A stretch of 64,000 nucleotides of DNA from positions 395,001-459,000 of the forward strand of contig NZ_CANMNK010000001.1 of assembly GCF_947499265.1 (NCBI RefSeq), read 5' to 3'. The notes beneath the pieces were generated by a model, which did not search any database, was not told the origin of the DNA, and saw only the letters and a program-made list of their open reading frames with translations. Positions 46,626 to 54,760 of this stretch are shown here, piece after piece; within the stretch, counting starts at the first letter, position 1; each line of letters opens with the position of its first letter. Both the position numbers and the translations under genes were made by a program. This stretch comes from an uncultured Roseobacter sp. GTDB lineage: Bacteria; Pseudomonadota; Alphaproteobacteria; Rhodobacterales; Rhodobacteraceae.

Positions 46626-47855
46626 ATGACAGAGATTACAATCAAGCGCCTCGGCCTTCAGGGGGACGGTGTTGCCGATGGTCCGATCTACGTGCCGCTG
46701 ACCCTGCCCGGGGAAGTGGTGGAGGGGACAATCGACGGCACAGTGCTGCGCGATCCAAAGATCATCCAGCCCTCGGACCGCCGCGTTGCCGCCCCGTGTC
46801 GCCATTTCAAATCCTGTGGCGGTTGCCAGTTGCAGCACGCGGATGATGCATTTGTTGCCGCGTGGAAAGTGGAGGTGGTGCGCAAAGTGCTGGAAGCGCA
46901 AGGGGTAGAGACGGTTTTCAGGCCGATCCAAACCTCACCGCCACAGTCTCGCAGACGGGCGGGATTTGCCGCGCGCCGCACCAAGAAGGGCGCGATGGTC
47001 GGATTTCACGGGCGCGCGTCAGACACCATCATCGCGATTCCCGACTGCCAGCTGCTGGACCCGTTGGTGCTCGCGGGGGTTCCTGTCGCCGAAGCGCTGG
47101 CCGTGATCGGGGCGAGTCGCAAAACCGCCTTGTCCGTCCTGGTGACCACGACCAAAACCGGTCTGGACGTCGCCGTCACCCATGGCAAACCGTTGGACGG
47201 TCCTTTGCGGCAACAACTGGCGGCGGTCTGCGATCAGTTTGGCCTTGCGCGACTGTCCTGGGACGCAGAAGTTGTGGCCATGCAATCACCGCCCGTGCAC
47301 ATGCTGGACGGTGCCCAGGTTACGCCACCGCCGGGCGCATTCCTGCAGGCAACGGCGCATGGTGAAGCAGCCCTCACCCAGGCGGTGCAAGAGATCGTGC
47401 AAGAGGCGCGTCAGGTGATCGATCTCTTTGCCGGTTGCGGGACGTTTTCGCTGCCGCTGGCCCGGCGTGCAGAAGTGCATGCGGTGGAGGGTGATGCAGA
47501 GATGGTCGCGGCGCTGGATCAGGGCTGGCGGATGGCGCAGGGGTTAAAAACCGTCACGACAGAAGCGCGGGACCTCTTTCGCCGACCGCTGATGCCGGAT
47601 GAGATGCGCAAGGCGCAGGCCGTGGTGCTGGATCCGCCGCGCGCCGGGGCCGAGGCGCAGATTGCCGAACTGGCGCGGTCCAAGATCCCGCGCATTGCCT
47701 ATGTTTCGTGCAATCCGGTGACATTTGCGCGGGATGCGCAAACCTTGGTAAACGCAGGCTTTACTCTTGATTGGGTACAGGTTGTGGATCAATTCCGCTG
47801 GTCCGCGCATGTGGAGCTTGCCGCCAGCTTCACCGCATCCCATATGCGCGGATAG
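46626..47855 (+). CDS. Class I SAM-dependent RNA (uracil-5)-methyltransferase, RlmD/TrmA-like
   Basis: A 409-residue protein with an N-terminal TRAM-like beta domain (residues 1-48), an iron-sulfur-type cysteine cluster (C58, C64, C67 in CRHFKSCGGC, with a later DCQLLD cysteine), and a methyltransferase domain. SAM motif DLFAGCGTFSLPLA and DPPRAGAEAQ are clear. The catalytic nucleophile is C362 in VSCNPVTFARD. RlmD-type rRNA methylation of m5U is the likely role but the exact base is unknown. I start at ATG 46626 because the longer in-frame extension overlaps the ABC gene. Confidence 0.88.
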   Translation: MTEITIKRLGLQGDGVADGPIYVPLTLPGEVVEGTIDGTVLRDPKIIQPSDRRVAAPCRHFKSCGGCQLQHADDAFVAAWKVEVVRKVLEAQGVETVFRPIQTSPPQSRRRAGFAARRTKKGAMVGFHGRASDTIIAIPDCQLLDPLVLAGVPVAEALAVIGASRKTALSVLVTTTKTGLDVAVTHGKPLDGPLRQQLAAVCDQFGLARLSWDAEVVAMQSPPVHMLDGAQVTPPPGAFLQATAHGEAALTQAVQEIVQEARQVIDLFAGCGTFSLPLARRAEVHAVEGDAEMVAALDQGWRMAQGLKTVTTEARDLFRRPLMPDEMRKAQAVVLDPPRAGAEAQIAELARSKIPRIAYVSCNPVTFARDAQTLVNAGFTLDWVQVVDQFRWSAHVELAASFTASHMRG

Positions 47856-47872
47856 CTTACGAGGAGACGCAG

Positions 47873-48652
47873 ATGAGTTTGCGCCAAAAACTGGATGTCT
47901 GGCTGGACCAGCCATGGGTGATCAACCTGGTGATGGGGGTGATCGTGTTCAACGCGATCCTGCTCGGCATGGAAACCTCGCCCGAGATGATGGCGCGGGC
48001 CGGTGGCATCATCGTTGCGCTGGACACCGCATGCCTTGGGTTCTTCGTTGCTGAAATTCTGCTGAAGATCTTCGCGCGCGGGACGAAGTTTTTCCGCAGC
48101 GGCTGGAACTTATTTGATCTCGCCATTGTCGGGGCGGCCCTCGTGCCGGGATCGCAAACCATGTCCGTGTTGCGGGCGCTGCGGATCTTGCGGGTGCTGC
48201 GAGTCATCTCAGTGGCGCCGCGTCTGCGCCGCGTGGTCGAAGGCTTCGTGACCGCGCTGCCCGGCATGGCCAGCGTCTTTCTGTTGATGGCGATCATTTT
48301 CTACATCGGTGCGGTCATCGCCACCAAGCTCTTTGCTGCCAGTTTTCCGGAGTGGTTCGGCTCCCTGCCGCTCAGCGGATATACCTTGTTCCAGATCATG
48401 ACGCTGGAAAGCTGGTCCATGGGCATCGTGCGCCCGGTGATGGAGGTGTATCCCTACGCCTGGGTATTCTTTGTGCCCTTCATCATGATCACGACCTTCG
48501 CGGTGGTGAACCTGCTGGTCGGTTTGATCGTGAATTCGATGCAGGATGCGCATCAGGAAGAGGCGGGTGCGGTTACCGATGCCTACCGGGATGAGGTTCT
48601 GACGCGCCTGATCGCAATTGAGAAACATCTGGAGGAAAAAACGCGTTCCTGA
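47873..48652 (+). CDS. Bacterial voltage-gated sodium channel (NavBac family)
   Basis: A 259-residue six-helix channel subunit that should tetramerise in the cytoplasmic membrane. S4 carries gating arginines every third residue (R101, R104, R107, R110 in LRALRILRVLR). The selectivity filter TLESWSM (177-183, with E179) is identical to that of NavAb and related sodium channels, which argues for Na+ rather than K+ or Ca2+. S6 is followed by a charged C-terminal coiled coil (DAYRDEVLTRLIAIEKHLEE). ATG 47873 has GAGGAG upstream. Such channels are common in marine and alkaliphilic bacteria. Confidence 0.93.
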   Translation: MSLRQKLDVWLDQPWVINLVMGVIVFNAILLGMETSPEMMARAGGIIVALDTACLGFFVAEILLKIFARGTKFFRSGWNLFDLAIVGAALVPGSQTMSVLRALRILRVLRVISVAPRLRRVVEGFVTALPGMASVFLLMAIIFYIGAVIATKLFAASFPEWFGSLPLSGYTLFQIMTLESWSMGIVRPVMEVYPYAWVFFVPFIMITTFAVVNLLVGLIVNSMQDAHQEEAGAVTDAYRDEVLTRLIAIEKHLEEKTRS

Positions 48653-48739
48653 CAAAGTTGTGAGGTTGATTAACCTTTCATCCATGGTACCTGTGCAAAA
48701 AAGAGCAGAACGTCGAAAAGACATACGGGACAGCAGAAA

Positions 48740-49240
48740 ATGCGTCGCAGAGATTTGATTTTATCAACCGCCGCCGCCGTGGCGTTGGCCGGTTGTTCAG
48801 GCAGTTCGAAATTTCGTCGATATGACGGTCCAGATGTGACCTTTGTCGTGGTGAACAAGGGCCAGCGGCGCATGCATCTGTTGCATCATGTATCGTTGCT
48901 GAAAAGCTATGATATCAATCTGGGGTTTGCGCCCATCGGCCACAAGCAGATCGAAGGAGACGGGCGCACGCCGGAAGGGGTCTACCGGATCGACCGCCGC
49001 AACCCAAATTCGCAGTTCCATCTTTCATTGGGCATTTCATACCCCAATGTGAACGATGTGGCGGCGGCCAAGGCGATGGGCAAATCCGCTGGTGGTGACA
49101 TCTTTATCCACGGTCAAAAGAACCCGTTCAGAGCGGACAAGAAGGATTGGACATGGGGCTGTATCGCCGTCTCCAACGATGAGATGGAAGAGATTTACGC
49201 GATGGTTCCAAACGATACCCTGATCGCTCTGAACCCCTGA
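48740..49240 (+). CDS. L,D-transpeptidase (YkuD) lipoprotein
   Basis: A 166-residue lipoprotein. The leader ends in a lipobox LAGC with C19 as the acylated residue. The YkuD domain covers about residues 30-165 with the catalytic histidine near H124 (IFIHG) and catalytic cysteine C141 in WTWGCIAVSN. It probably forms 3-3 crosslinks or attaches proteins to peptidoglycan at the cell envelope. It converges on a CAP-domain lipoprotein gene with a 3-nt gap, starting a small envelope cluster. Confidence 0.9.
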   Translation: MRRRDLILSTAAAVALAGCSGSSKFRRYDGPDVTFVVVNKGQRRMHLLHHVSLLKSYDINLGFAPIGHKQIEGDGRTPEGVYRIDRRNPNSQFHLSLGISYPNVNDVAAAKAMGKSAGGDIFIHGQKNPFRADKKDWTWGCIAVSNDEMEEIYAMVPNDTLIALNP

Positions 49241-49243
49241 AAT

Positions 49244-49771
49244 CTAGACTGCGCCGGCACCAGCACTCAAACCGGTGCTGCCGGTGACCATGGTCCACCA
49301 GATCTTGCCATTGGTCTCCTGAAACCAGGCAAACCCCATCTGCGTTGCATCGGGCGACAACACAACACGGCGGGTGTCGGGCTGTTCCATCCAGGCGGCC
49401 AGTGTTTCCAATTCGGACTCGTAGGTTTCGGAGATGTTTTCGCCGACCAGCGTGCCCTGATACCCAACGCGTTGTGCCCGATCAATGGGCGATGAGCCGT
49501 CAGATCCGAAATGCCAGGGGCGATTCTGGATCGACATGTCGCGCGAATGGGTTGCGGCGGCAGCGTTCAGTTGCGGGTTCAGCTCCAGCGGTGCCTGCCC
49601 GGAGGCGCTGCGCAGCGCATTGACCGCATCCAGCATGCGGAACTGTATCTTTCCGGTATCGCTCCTACCGATTCGATAGATGTTGGCTGATCCATCGTTG
49701 AACGACCCCGAAGACCCGCAAGCGGCCAAAGCCAGGCCCATTACCAGAAAAATCGAAAACAAACGGATCAT
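49244..49771 (-). CDS. CAP/SCP-like domain lipoprotein
   Basis: A 175-residue lipoprotein with lipobox LAAC (C18). After a short linker it has a CAP-superfamily domain recognisable from LRSASGQAPLELNPQLNAAAATHSRDMS, a conserved pattern with the HSRDM histidine, and a GENI/WMEQPDTRRVVLSP-type core. CAP proteins have been linked to lipid binding or proteolysis, but bacterial roles are poorly known. AAGGAG lies about 8 nt upstream of ATG. It is divergent from a Tat-exported L,D-transpeptidase. Confidence 0.85.
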   Translation of the reverse strand: MIRLFSIFLVMGLALAACGSSGSFNDGSANIYRIGRSDTGKIQFRMLDAVNALRSASGQAPLELNPQLNAAAATHSRDMSIQNRPWHFGSDGSSPIDRAQRVGYQGTLVGENISETYESELETLAAWMEQPDTRRVVLSPDATQMGFAWFQETNGKIWWTMVTGSTGLSAGAGAV

Positions 49772-49867
49772 TTTGCACTCCTTAAGCGTTACTTTACCGA
49801 ATATATTGCAATGCGTTGTAATTCAAACGCACATCAGCGACTGAGTGCCATATGACAAGTGTTTGAT

Positions 49868-49896
49868 TTGCGACTGCGACTTTCGCGCAATAAAAT
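49868..49896 (+). promoter_or_regulatory. Sigma70-type promoter of the Tat-exported L,D-transpeptidase gene
   Basis: TTGCGA (49868-49873), a 17-nt spacer and TAAAAT (49891-49896) match the -35/-10 pattern at 4/6 and 5/6. It would start transcription near 49903, about 35 nt upstream of the gene. Confidence 0.5.
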
Positions 49897-49937
49897 GCGT
49901 GAAATTCCCTACCAGCCTGTACTTATGGAGGCATCTG

Positions 49938-50549
49938 ATGTCTGACAAACGTTTCCAATTACCCAGCCGCCGTTCCTTTTTAGCGGGCAGCGCTGCCATG
50001 CTTGCCACACCAGCGATCGCGCAAGACGCGGCATCGGTCAACTCATCCGCAACCACGCAAGTGGAGCGCGATTTGACGGAAGTGGTGCGCCGTAACATTT
50101 CCAGCTTCCGGACGCTGGACTGGCAGCCCTATTTTTCCAATCTGAACAATGGCGCCATTCTGGTCGATATCGACAGCCGTGCGCTGCACTATTGGGCCGA
50201 GGACGAAAGCTTTTACAAGCTATACCCCTCCAGCGTGCCGCTGACCGAAGACCTGACGCGCCGTGGCCGGACAAAAGTGATCCGCAAGGTCGAGGGCCCA
50301 AGCTGGCGCCCGACACCCTCAATGCTCAAGCGAAATCCGGAGTGGCCAGAATTCATCGGGCCCGGCCCGGACAACCCGATGGGGACGCATGCGCTCTATC
50401 TGAGCTGGACCTATTATCGCATCCACGGCACCCACGATACGCGCAAAATCGGGCGCCAATCGTCCAATGGATGCATCGGTCTGTACAACGAGCATATTTC
50501 CGAACTCTTCGCGCTTTCGAAGGTCGGAACACAAGTGTTGCTTATTTGA
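49938..50549 (+). CDS. Tat-exported L,D-transpeptidase (YkuD family)
   Basis: A 203-residue periplasmic enzyme. The N terminus is a twin-arginine signal (SRRSFLAG, R11-R12; cleavage likely after AIA near residue 28), so it should be exported folded. The YkuD core follows, with HALYLSW, the YRIHGTHD histidine and catalytic C179 in SSNGCIGL. ATG 49938 has GGAGG 7 nt upstream and is preferred over an ATG at 49845. It is the second L,D-transpeptidase within 1.2 kb, differing from the first in anchoring (soluble instead of lipidated). Confidence 0.92.
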   Translation: MSDKRFQLPSRRSFLAGSAAMLATPAIAQDAASVNSSATTQVERDLTEVVRRNISSFRTLDWQPYFSNLNNGAILVDIDSRALHYWAEDESFYKLYPSSVPLTEDLTRRGRTKVIRKVEGPSWRPTPSMLKRNPEWPEFIGPGPDNPMGTHALYLSWTYYRIHGTHDTRKIGRQSSNGCIGLYNEHISELFALSKVGTQVLLI

Positions 50550-50689
50550 CGACATCACAATTCATCTGAGAATTGAATTCCGAATCCGGTTGGCAATGGC
50601 ATAGGTATGATGCTTTACAATCAGTTACGAGGTAAGTCTTGGGTGCGTGCTATCGCTTTGCGTGGCACGCCGTTTCTGGAGGTTATGAT

Positions 50690-50866
50690 ATGAAAAAACT
50701 CGTTCTCGCAGCTGCTCTGACAGCCGCCGCATCGACAGCTTACGCAGGTTCGCTTGCCGAGCCAGTTGTTGAAGCACCAGTTATTGTTGAAGAAGCAGAA
50801 AGCTCGTCCGCAGGCGTGCTGCTGCCAATCCTTCTTCTGATCATTGCTGCTGCAGCACTCAGCTAA
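50690..50866 (+). CDS. Small 58-residue exported/membrane protein of unknown function
   Basis: A 58-residue protein with a signal-like N terminus (MKKLVLAAALTAAASTAYA, cleavage likely near residue 19), a short acidic and proline-containing spacer (EPVVEAPVIVEEAESSS), and a C-terminal hydrophobic segment (residues 42-57) that would anchor it. GGAGG lies 7 nt upstream of ATG 50690, and a strong intrinsic terminator follows, so it is an independent and probably well-expressed unit. I recognise no function. The mature part would be a tiny periplasmic membrane-anchored peptide. Confidence 0.75.
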   Translation: MKKLVLAAALTAAASTAYAGSLAEPVVEAPVIVEEAESSSAGVLLPILLLIIAAAALS

Positions 50867-50891
50867 TTAGCTGCGTTCATGCAAAGACACT

Positions 50892-50919
50892 AAAAGGCGG
50901 CGTATTGCGCCGCCTTTTT
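50892..50919. terminator. Strong intrinsic terminator between the 58-residue gene and hemH
   Basis: AAAAGGCGGCG (50892-50902) pairs perfectly with CGCCGCCTTTT (50908-50918), 11 bp with a 5-nt loop and a T run. The A run on the other side makes it bidirectional, so it can also end hemH on the minus strand. Confidence 0.88.
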
Positions 50920-50945
50920 ACGTTCCGGATCGGCAGTGACGGGCC

Positions 50946-52016
50946 TTAGCCGATCCAGCCTTTGAGATTGTCGTCGATGACATTCGACAGCGCATGGATA
51001 TGCGTGTCATCATCGTTCAGGCAGGGGATGTAGGTGAAGTTTTCGCCGCCCGCCTCTTCAAAGCTTTCCTTGATCTCTTCGTTGATCTCTTCAAGCGTTT
51101 CGATACAGTCGGCGGAAAAGGCAGGCGCACAGACAGCGATGTTCTTTTTCCCGGCCTCCGCCAGTCTCGCAACCTCCTCGACGGTATAGGGCTGCAGCCA
51201 CTCTTCGGGACCGAATTTGGATTGGAACGTGGTGGTGATTTCCGTGTCCTCCCACCCAAGCCGTTCCTTCAGCAGCCGCGTCGTCTTCTGGCATTGGCAA
51301 TGATAGGGGTCGCCTTCCATCAGATAGCGAATGGGCACACCGTGATAGGAACAGACCAGAATGTCGGGCTTGGTTTCCATCCGCGCATATGCGCGCTCAA
51401 TCGATTGCGCAAGCGCCTCGATATAGTCCGGGCGATCAAAATACGGCTCCACGGTTCGGGTCACCGGCTGCCACTTCTCATAGGTCAACGCGCGGAAGAA
51501 TTCATCATTTGCGGTCGCCGAGGTTGCCCCAGCGTAGTGTGGATAAAGTGGGAAAAACAATATCTTACGGCATCCTGCGGCGGTCATTTCAGCAACTTTT
51601 GACCGCGTCGATGGATTGCCATACCGCATGCAGAAATCGACCATGACCTCATCGCCGTGACGCTTGTGCATCTCGGTCGTGATCTTGGCGGCCTGCGCCT
51701 TGGTGATGGTCATCAGGGGGCTTTCACCCTCGGCCTCGTTCCAGATGGATTTATAGGCGGCACCGCTGGAAAACGGGCGTTTGCTGAGGATGATCAACTG
51801 CAGCAGCGGCTGCCAGATCCAGGGGCTGTAATCGATCACGCGGCGATCCGAGAGGAATTCGTTCAGGTAGCGCCGCATCGACCAGTAATCGTAGTTGTCG
51901 GGCGTTCCCAGATTGGCCAGCAAAATTCCCACCTTTGGCGTCGCAATCGCAGGGTGATCGTCCTTGGCATGAGCCGGGCGAACCGTCACGGGCGCAGAGG
52001 CGCTGCTGTCCAGCAT
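50946..52016 (-). CDS. hemH: Ferrochelatase
   Basis: A 356-residue enzyme inserting Fe2+ into protoporphyrin IX, the last heme step. Family marks include ANLGTPDN, PLYPHYAGATSA, the metal-binding histidine in SYHGVPIRY, and PEEWLQPYT. An N-terminal extension of about 27 residues precedes the core. A later cysteine cluster (HCQCQKT; VCAPAFSADCIE) could bind an iron-sulfur cluster as in some ferrochelatases, which I only infer. It would use the product of hemJ (16.1 kb) as substrate. Confidence 0.96.
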   Translation of the reverse strand: MLDSSASAPVTVRPAHAKDDHPAIATPKVGILLANLGTPDNYDYWSMRRYLNEFLSDRRVIDYSPWIWQPLLQLIILSKRPFSSGAAYKSIWNEAEGESPLMTITKAQAAKITTEMHKRHGDEVMVDFCMRYGNPSTRSKVAEMTAAGCRKILFFPLYPHYAGATSATANDEFFRALTYEKWQPVTRTVEPYFDRPDYIEALAQSIERAYARMETKPDILVCSYHGVPIRYLMEGDPYHCQCQKTTRLLKERLGWEDTEITTTFQSKFGPEEWLQPYTVEEVARLAEAGKKNIAVCAPAFSADCIETLEEINEEIKESFEEAGGENFTYIPCLNDDDTHIHALSNVIDDNLKGWIG

Positions 52017-52070
52017 ATATTGATCCTTGTGAAGCAGTTTGAGCCTGAGATAGACGGTTTTGCGCGGGCG

Positions 52071-52883
52071 TCAATCGGGCAAAGGGGTTTCAGGAACGGC
52101 GAGTGCGTCGGCGAGCCGCTGTTTTGCGGATCCGGGCCGCAGGGGTTTTTGCTGGCTCTCGTCCGGCGCCCAGCCCGTCAGGAAAACCATCTCGAAGGTC
52201 GCTCTGACGCGCCCATCCTGCGTTGAAAAGTGGTCTCTATAAAGACGTGTGGTCTCTTCAAAGAGTTGTCGGGACCCGTTGGTACGCTGCCGCGCGGCAA
52301 GTGCGTTGGCCTCACCCATGGCGCGCAGATCACGCATCAGATGCCAGGCGTCGCGATATTCGACGTCCAAACTGAGACCATCCGCCACAGGTAAGGCGAG
52401 CCCCGCGCGTTGCAGCAGAGCGCCCAGATCGCGAATCTCTCCCATGGGCGCGATGCGGGGGGACAACCCACCCGATACCGCGATTTCGGCCTGTCCAAGG
52501 CAGCTGCGCAATTCCTCCAGCGTCCGACCCCCGAGGCAAGCGACGATCAATAGCCCGTCTGGTTTCAGGGCGCGGCGACATTGAATCAGTTGCCCGACGG
52601 GATCATTAGCCCAATGCAAGCCCATGGCATGGATCACTAAATCATGCGCCTGTTCCGACAGGGCCAGCGTTTCTGCATCGGGGCAAATCCGGGCATCCGA
52701 CATGCGCCCGGCCCAGACCTGGTGAAAAGGTGTCACGATGGCGGGTTTCGTAAACGACCTGTTAACCATGCCCAGGCGATCCTGGATTTCGTCCGCTGCG
52801 GCCTCCTGCAAAAAGAAGGTGGAGGCGCGGGCGCGGTGCAGGTGAAGCGCATGGGTATCGGTCAGCGGAGCGGGTGTGGTCAT
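52071..52883 (-). CDS. BioC/NDUFAF5-like methyltransferase-fold protein with degenerate SAM motif
   Basis: A 270-residue protein. DLVIHAMGLHWANDP and the C-terminal APDESQQKPLRPGSA segment match the alphaproteobacterial BioC/NDUFAF5-like family, whose mitochondrial member acts in complex I assembly. The expected glycine-rich SAM motif I (DxGxGxG) is not visible; its place holds IVTPFHQVWAGR, so SAM binding is doubtful. It is divergent from comF (15 bp between starts), so the two may share a regulatory region. The role is unknown. Confidence 0.75.
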   Translation of the reverse strand: MTTPAPLTDTHALHLHRARASTFFLQEAAADEIQDRLGMVNRSFTKPAIVTPFHQVWAGRMSDARICPDAETLALSEQAHDLVIHAMGLHWANDPVGQLIQCRRALKPDGLLIVACLGGRTLEELRSCLGQAEIAVSGGLSPRIAPMGEIRDLGALLQRAGLALPVADGLSLDVEYRDAWHLMRDLRAMGEANALAARQRTNGSRQLFEETTRLYRDHFSTQDGRVRATFEMVFLTGWAPDESQQKPLRPGSAKQRLADALAVPETPLPD

Positions 52884-52898
52884 GAATGGGAGAATAGG

Positions 52899-53630
52899 GT
52901 GTCGGAACTAAGTTTTCAAACAGCGGTCTCGCTGATTTATCCGCCGCGGTGTCTGGGATGTGGCGGCAAGGTGATGAGCGACTTTGGCCTGTGTGGGCCT
53001 TGCTGGCGCGACACGTTGTTTATCGGCGGATCGATCTGCGATTGTTGTGGTGCGCCACTGCCGGGTGACGACAGGGCGGATACACTAAAATGTGATGACT
53101 GCATCAAGACGCCGCGGCCCTGGAAAAGCGGCAGGTCCGCCCTGATCTACAAGAACAACGGTCGGCGGCTGGTGCTTGCCCTGAAACACGGTGACCGACA
53201 AGAAATCGCTACACCTGCCGCCAAGTGGATGGCGCAGGCCATCTCCGATATTCCGCAGGACAACATGATCATCGCGCCGGTGCCCCTGCATTGGACGCGG
53301 ATGGTGAAACGCCGCTACAATCAGTCGGCGTTATTGGCGCAAGCCCTTGCAAAACAAACCGGTTTACCCGTTTGTCCCGATTTGTTGATGCGCCAGAAAC
53401 GTACCAAGCCCATGGAAGGCATGACCAAAGAAGTGCGGTTTTCCTCGGTGAAGGGCGCGATCTCCATCCATCCGCGCCGTCGGCACCGTCTGGTCGCGCG
53501 CCCGGTTCTGATCGTGGATGATGTTCTCACGTCCGGGGCGACCTTGGCGGCATCCGCGGATGCCTGCATTGCAGCAGGCTCAGGTCCGGTATACGTCGTC
53601 ACCCTAGCGCGCGCGGTCAAGGATGCCTAA
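52899..53630 (+). CDS. comF: ComF family phosphoribosyltransferase-like protein
   Basis: A 243-residue ComF-type protein. An N-terminal zinc-binding region holds cysteine pairs (C18/C21, C32/C35, C47-C50, C65/C68), followed by a phosphoribosyltransferase fold with VLIVDDVLTSGAT near residue 205. ComF proteins support DNA uptake in competent bacteria; the function in this group is unproven and no other competence gene is here. The start is GTG 52899 with GGGAG about 6 nt upstream. grxC follows 39 nt after the stop. Confidence 0.88.
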   Translation: MSELSFQTAVSLIYPPRCLGCGGKVMSDFGLCGPCWRDTLFIGGSICDCCGAPLPGDDRADTLKCDDCIKTPRPWKSGRSALIYKNNGRRLVLALKHGDRQEIATPAAKWMAQAISDIPQDNMIIAPVPLHWTRMVKRRYNQSALLAQALAKQTGLPVCPDLLMRQKRTKPMEGMTKEVRFSSVKGAISIHPRRRHRLVARPVLIVDDVLTSGATLAASADACIAAGSGPVYVVTLARAVKDA

Positions 53631-53669
53631 GTTCCGTCCCAACGCCGCGTGGATCAAGGATCGGAAGAC

Positions 53670-53927
53670 ATGCAGAACGTCGAAATTTACACATCACCCC
53701 TTTGCGGGTTCTGTCACGCAGCCAAACGCCTGCTGAAACAAAAAGGCGTGAAATTCGCTGAAGTGGACGTCTGGGCGAACCCGGATCGCAAGCCCGAGAT
53801 GATCCAACGCGCCAGTGGTGGCCGCACGGTGCCACAAATTTTTGTGGGTGAGACCCATGTCGGTGGCTGTGACGATCTATATGCGCTGGAGCGCGCTGGC
53901 AAACTTGACGCCCTTCTGGCGGCCTGA
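53670..53927 (+). CDS. grxC: Glutaredoxin 3
   Basis: An 85-residue dithiol glutaredoxin using glutathione. The active site is C12-G-F-C15 instead of the classical CPYC, a variant seen in alphaproteobacteria. GGRTVPQIFV with its cis-proline and the glutathione-binding GGCDDLYAL follow. ATG 53670 has GGAAG 5 nt upstream; an in-frame start 21 nt earlier is less likely. The stop shares a base with the next start (TGATG), so it is coupled to the nitrilase gene. Confidence 0.93.
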   Translation: MQNVEIYTSPLCGFCHAAKRLLKQKGVKFAEVDVWANPDRKPEMIQRASGGRTVPQIFVGETHVGGCDDLYALERAGKLDALLAA

Positions 53928-54760
53928 TGAAAACGGCGCTGCTGCAGCTGAACGTATCAGATGACCCGGTGGCCAACCTTGAGGTGACGCTGGGCTATTT
54001 TCGTCAGGCAGTGGCTGAGGGGGCTGAATTCATTCTGACGCCGGAGGTCACCAATTGCGTGTCCACCAGCCGCAAACATCAGAATGAGGTCCTGCAGCAC
54101 GAAGCGGATGACATCACGCTGGCCGCTTTGCGTGCGGAAGCGCAGGCGCAGGGTGTCTGGCTGCTGATCGGGTCGTTGGGATTGAAAACTGGCGATGCGG
54201 ACGCTCGTTTTGCCAACCGCTCCTTCATGATCTCGCCGCAGGGGGAGATCACGGGAAGATACGATAAAATCCACATGTTCGATGTCTCCGTGACGCCGGA
54301 GGAGACCTGGCGCGAATCCGAAGGATACCGCCCCGGAACGCAGGCAGTGGTGGCGCAGACCTCTTTTGCGCCCGTGGGCATGACCGTTTGCTATGATGTG
54401 CGGTTTCCGAAACTGCACGCAGCGCTCGCCAATGCCGACGCGCAGATCCTGACCGTGCCTGCGGCGTTTTCGCCGGTTACGGGGGCTGCGCATTGGCACA
54501 CCTTGCTGCGGGCGCGTGCCATTGAAACGGGCTGTTACGTGCTCGCGCCCGCACAGACCGGCACGCATGCTAGTGCTGCGCATAAAACGCGGCGGACTTA
54601 CGGGCATTCGCTGGTGGTGACCCCCTGGGGAGAGGTCCAAATGGACGCAGGTGTGGTGCCTGGCGTTTACACGACAGACCTCGATATGGGAGAAGTGGCC
54701 AAGGCGCGAAGCCGTGTGCCCAGCTTAGAGAATGCGCGCCCCTTTGATGGACCGGGATGA
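53927..54760 (+). CDS. Nitrilase-superfamily carbon-nitrogen hydrolase (Nit1/Nit2-like)
   Basis: A 277-residue amidase with the complete catalytic triad: E40 (TPEVTN), K114 (YDKIHMFD) and C155 (TVCYDVRFP). The arrangement fits the Nit1/Nit2 branch, members of which repair deaminated glutathione or act as omega-amidases; proximity to a glutaredoxin gene makes the glutathione link attractive but unproven. It overlaps grxC by 1 nt and the MarR gene by 4 nt (ATGA). Confidence 0.9.
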   Translation: MKTALLQLNVSDDPVANLEVTLGYFRQAVAEGAEFILTPEVTNCVSTSRKHQNEVLQHEADDITLAALRAEAQAQGVWLLIGSLGLKTGDADARFANRSFMISPQGEITGRYDKIHMFDVSVTPEETWRESEGYRPGTQAVVAQTSFAPVGMTVCYDVRFPKLHAALANADAQILTVPAAFSPVTGAAHWHTLLRARAIETGCYVLAPAQTGTHASAAHKTRRTYGHSLVVTPWGEVQMDAGVVPGVYTTDLDMGEVAKARSRVPSLENARPFDGPG

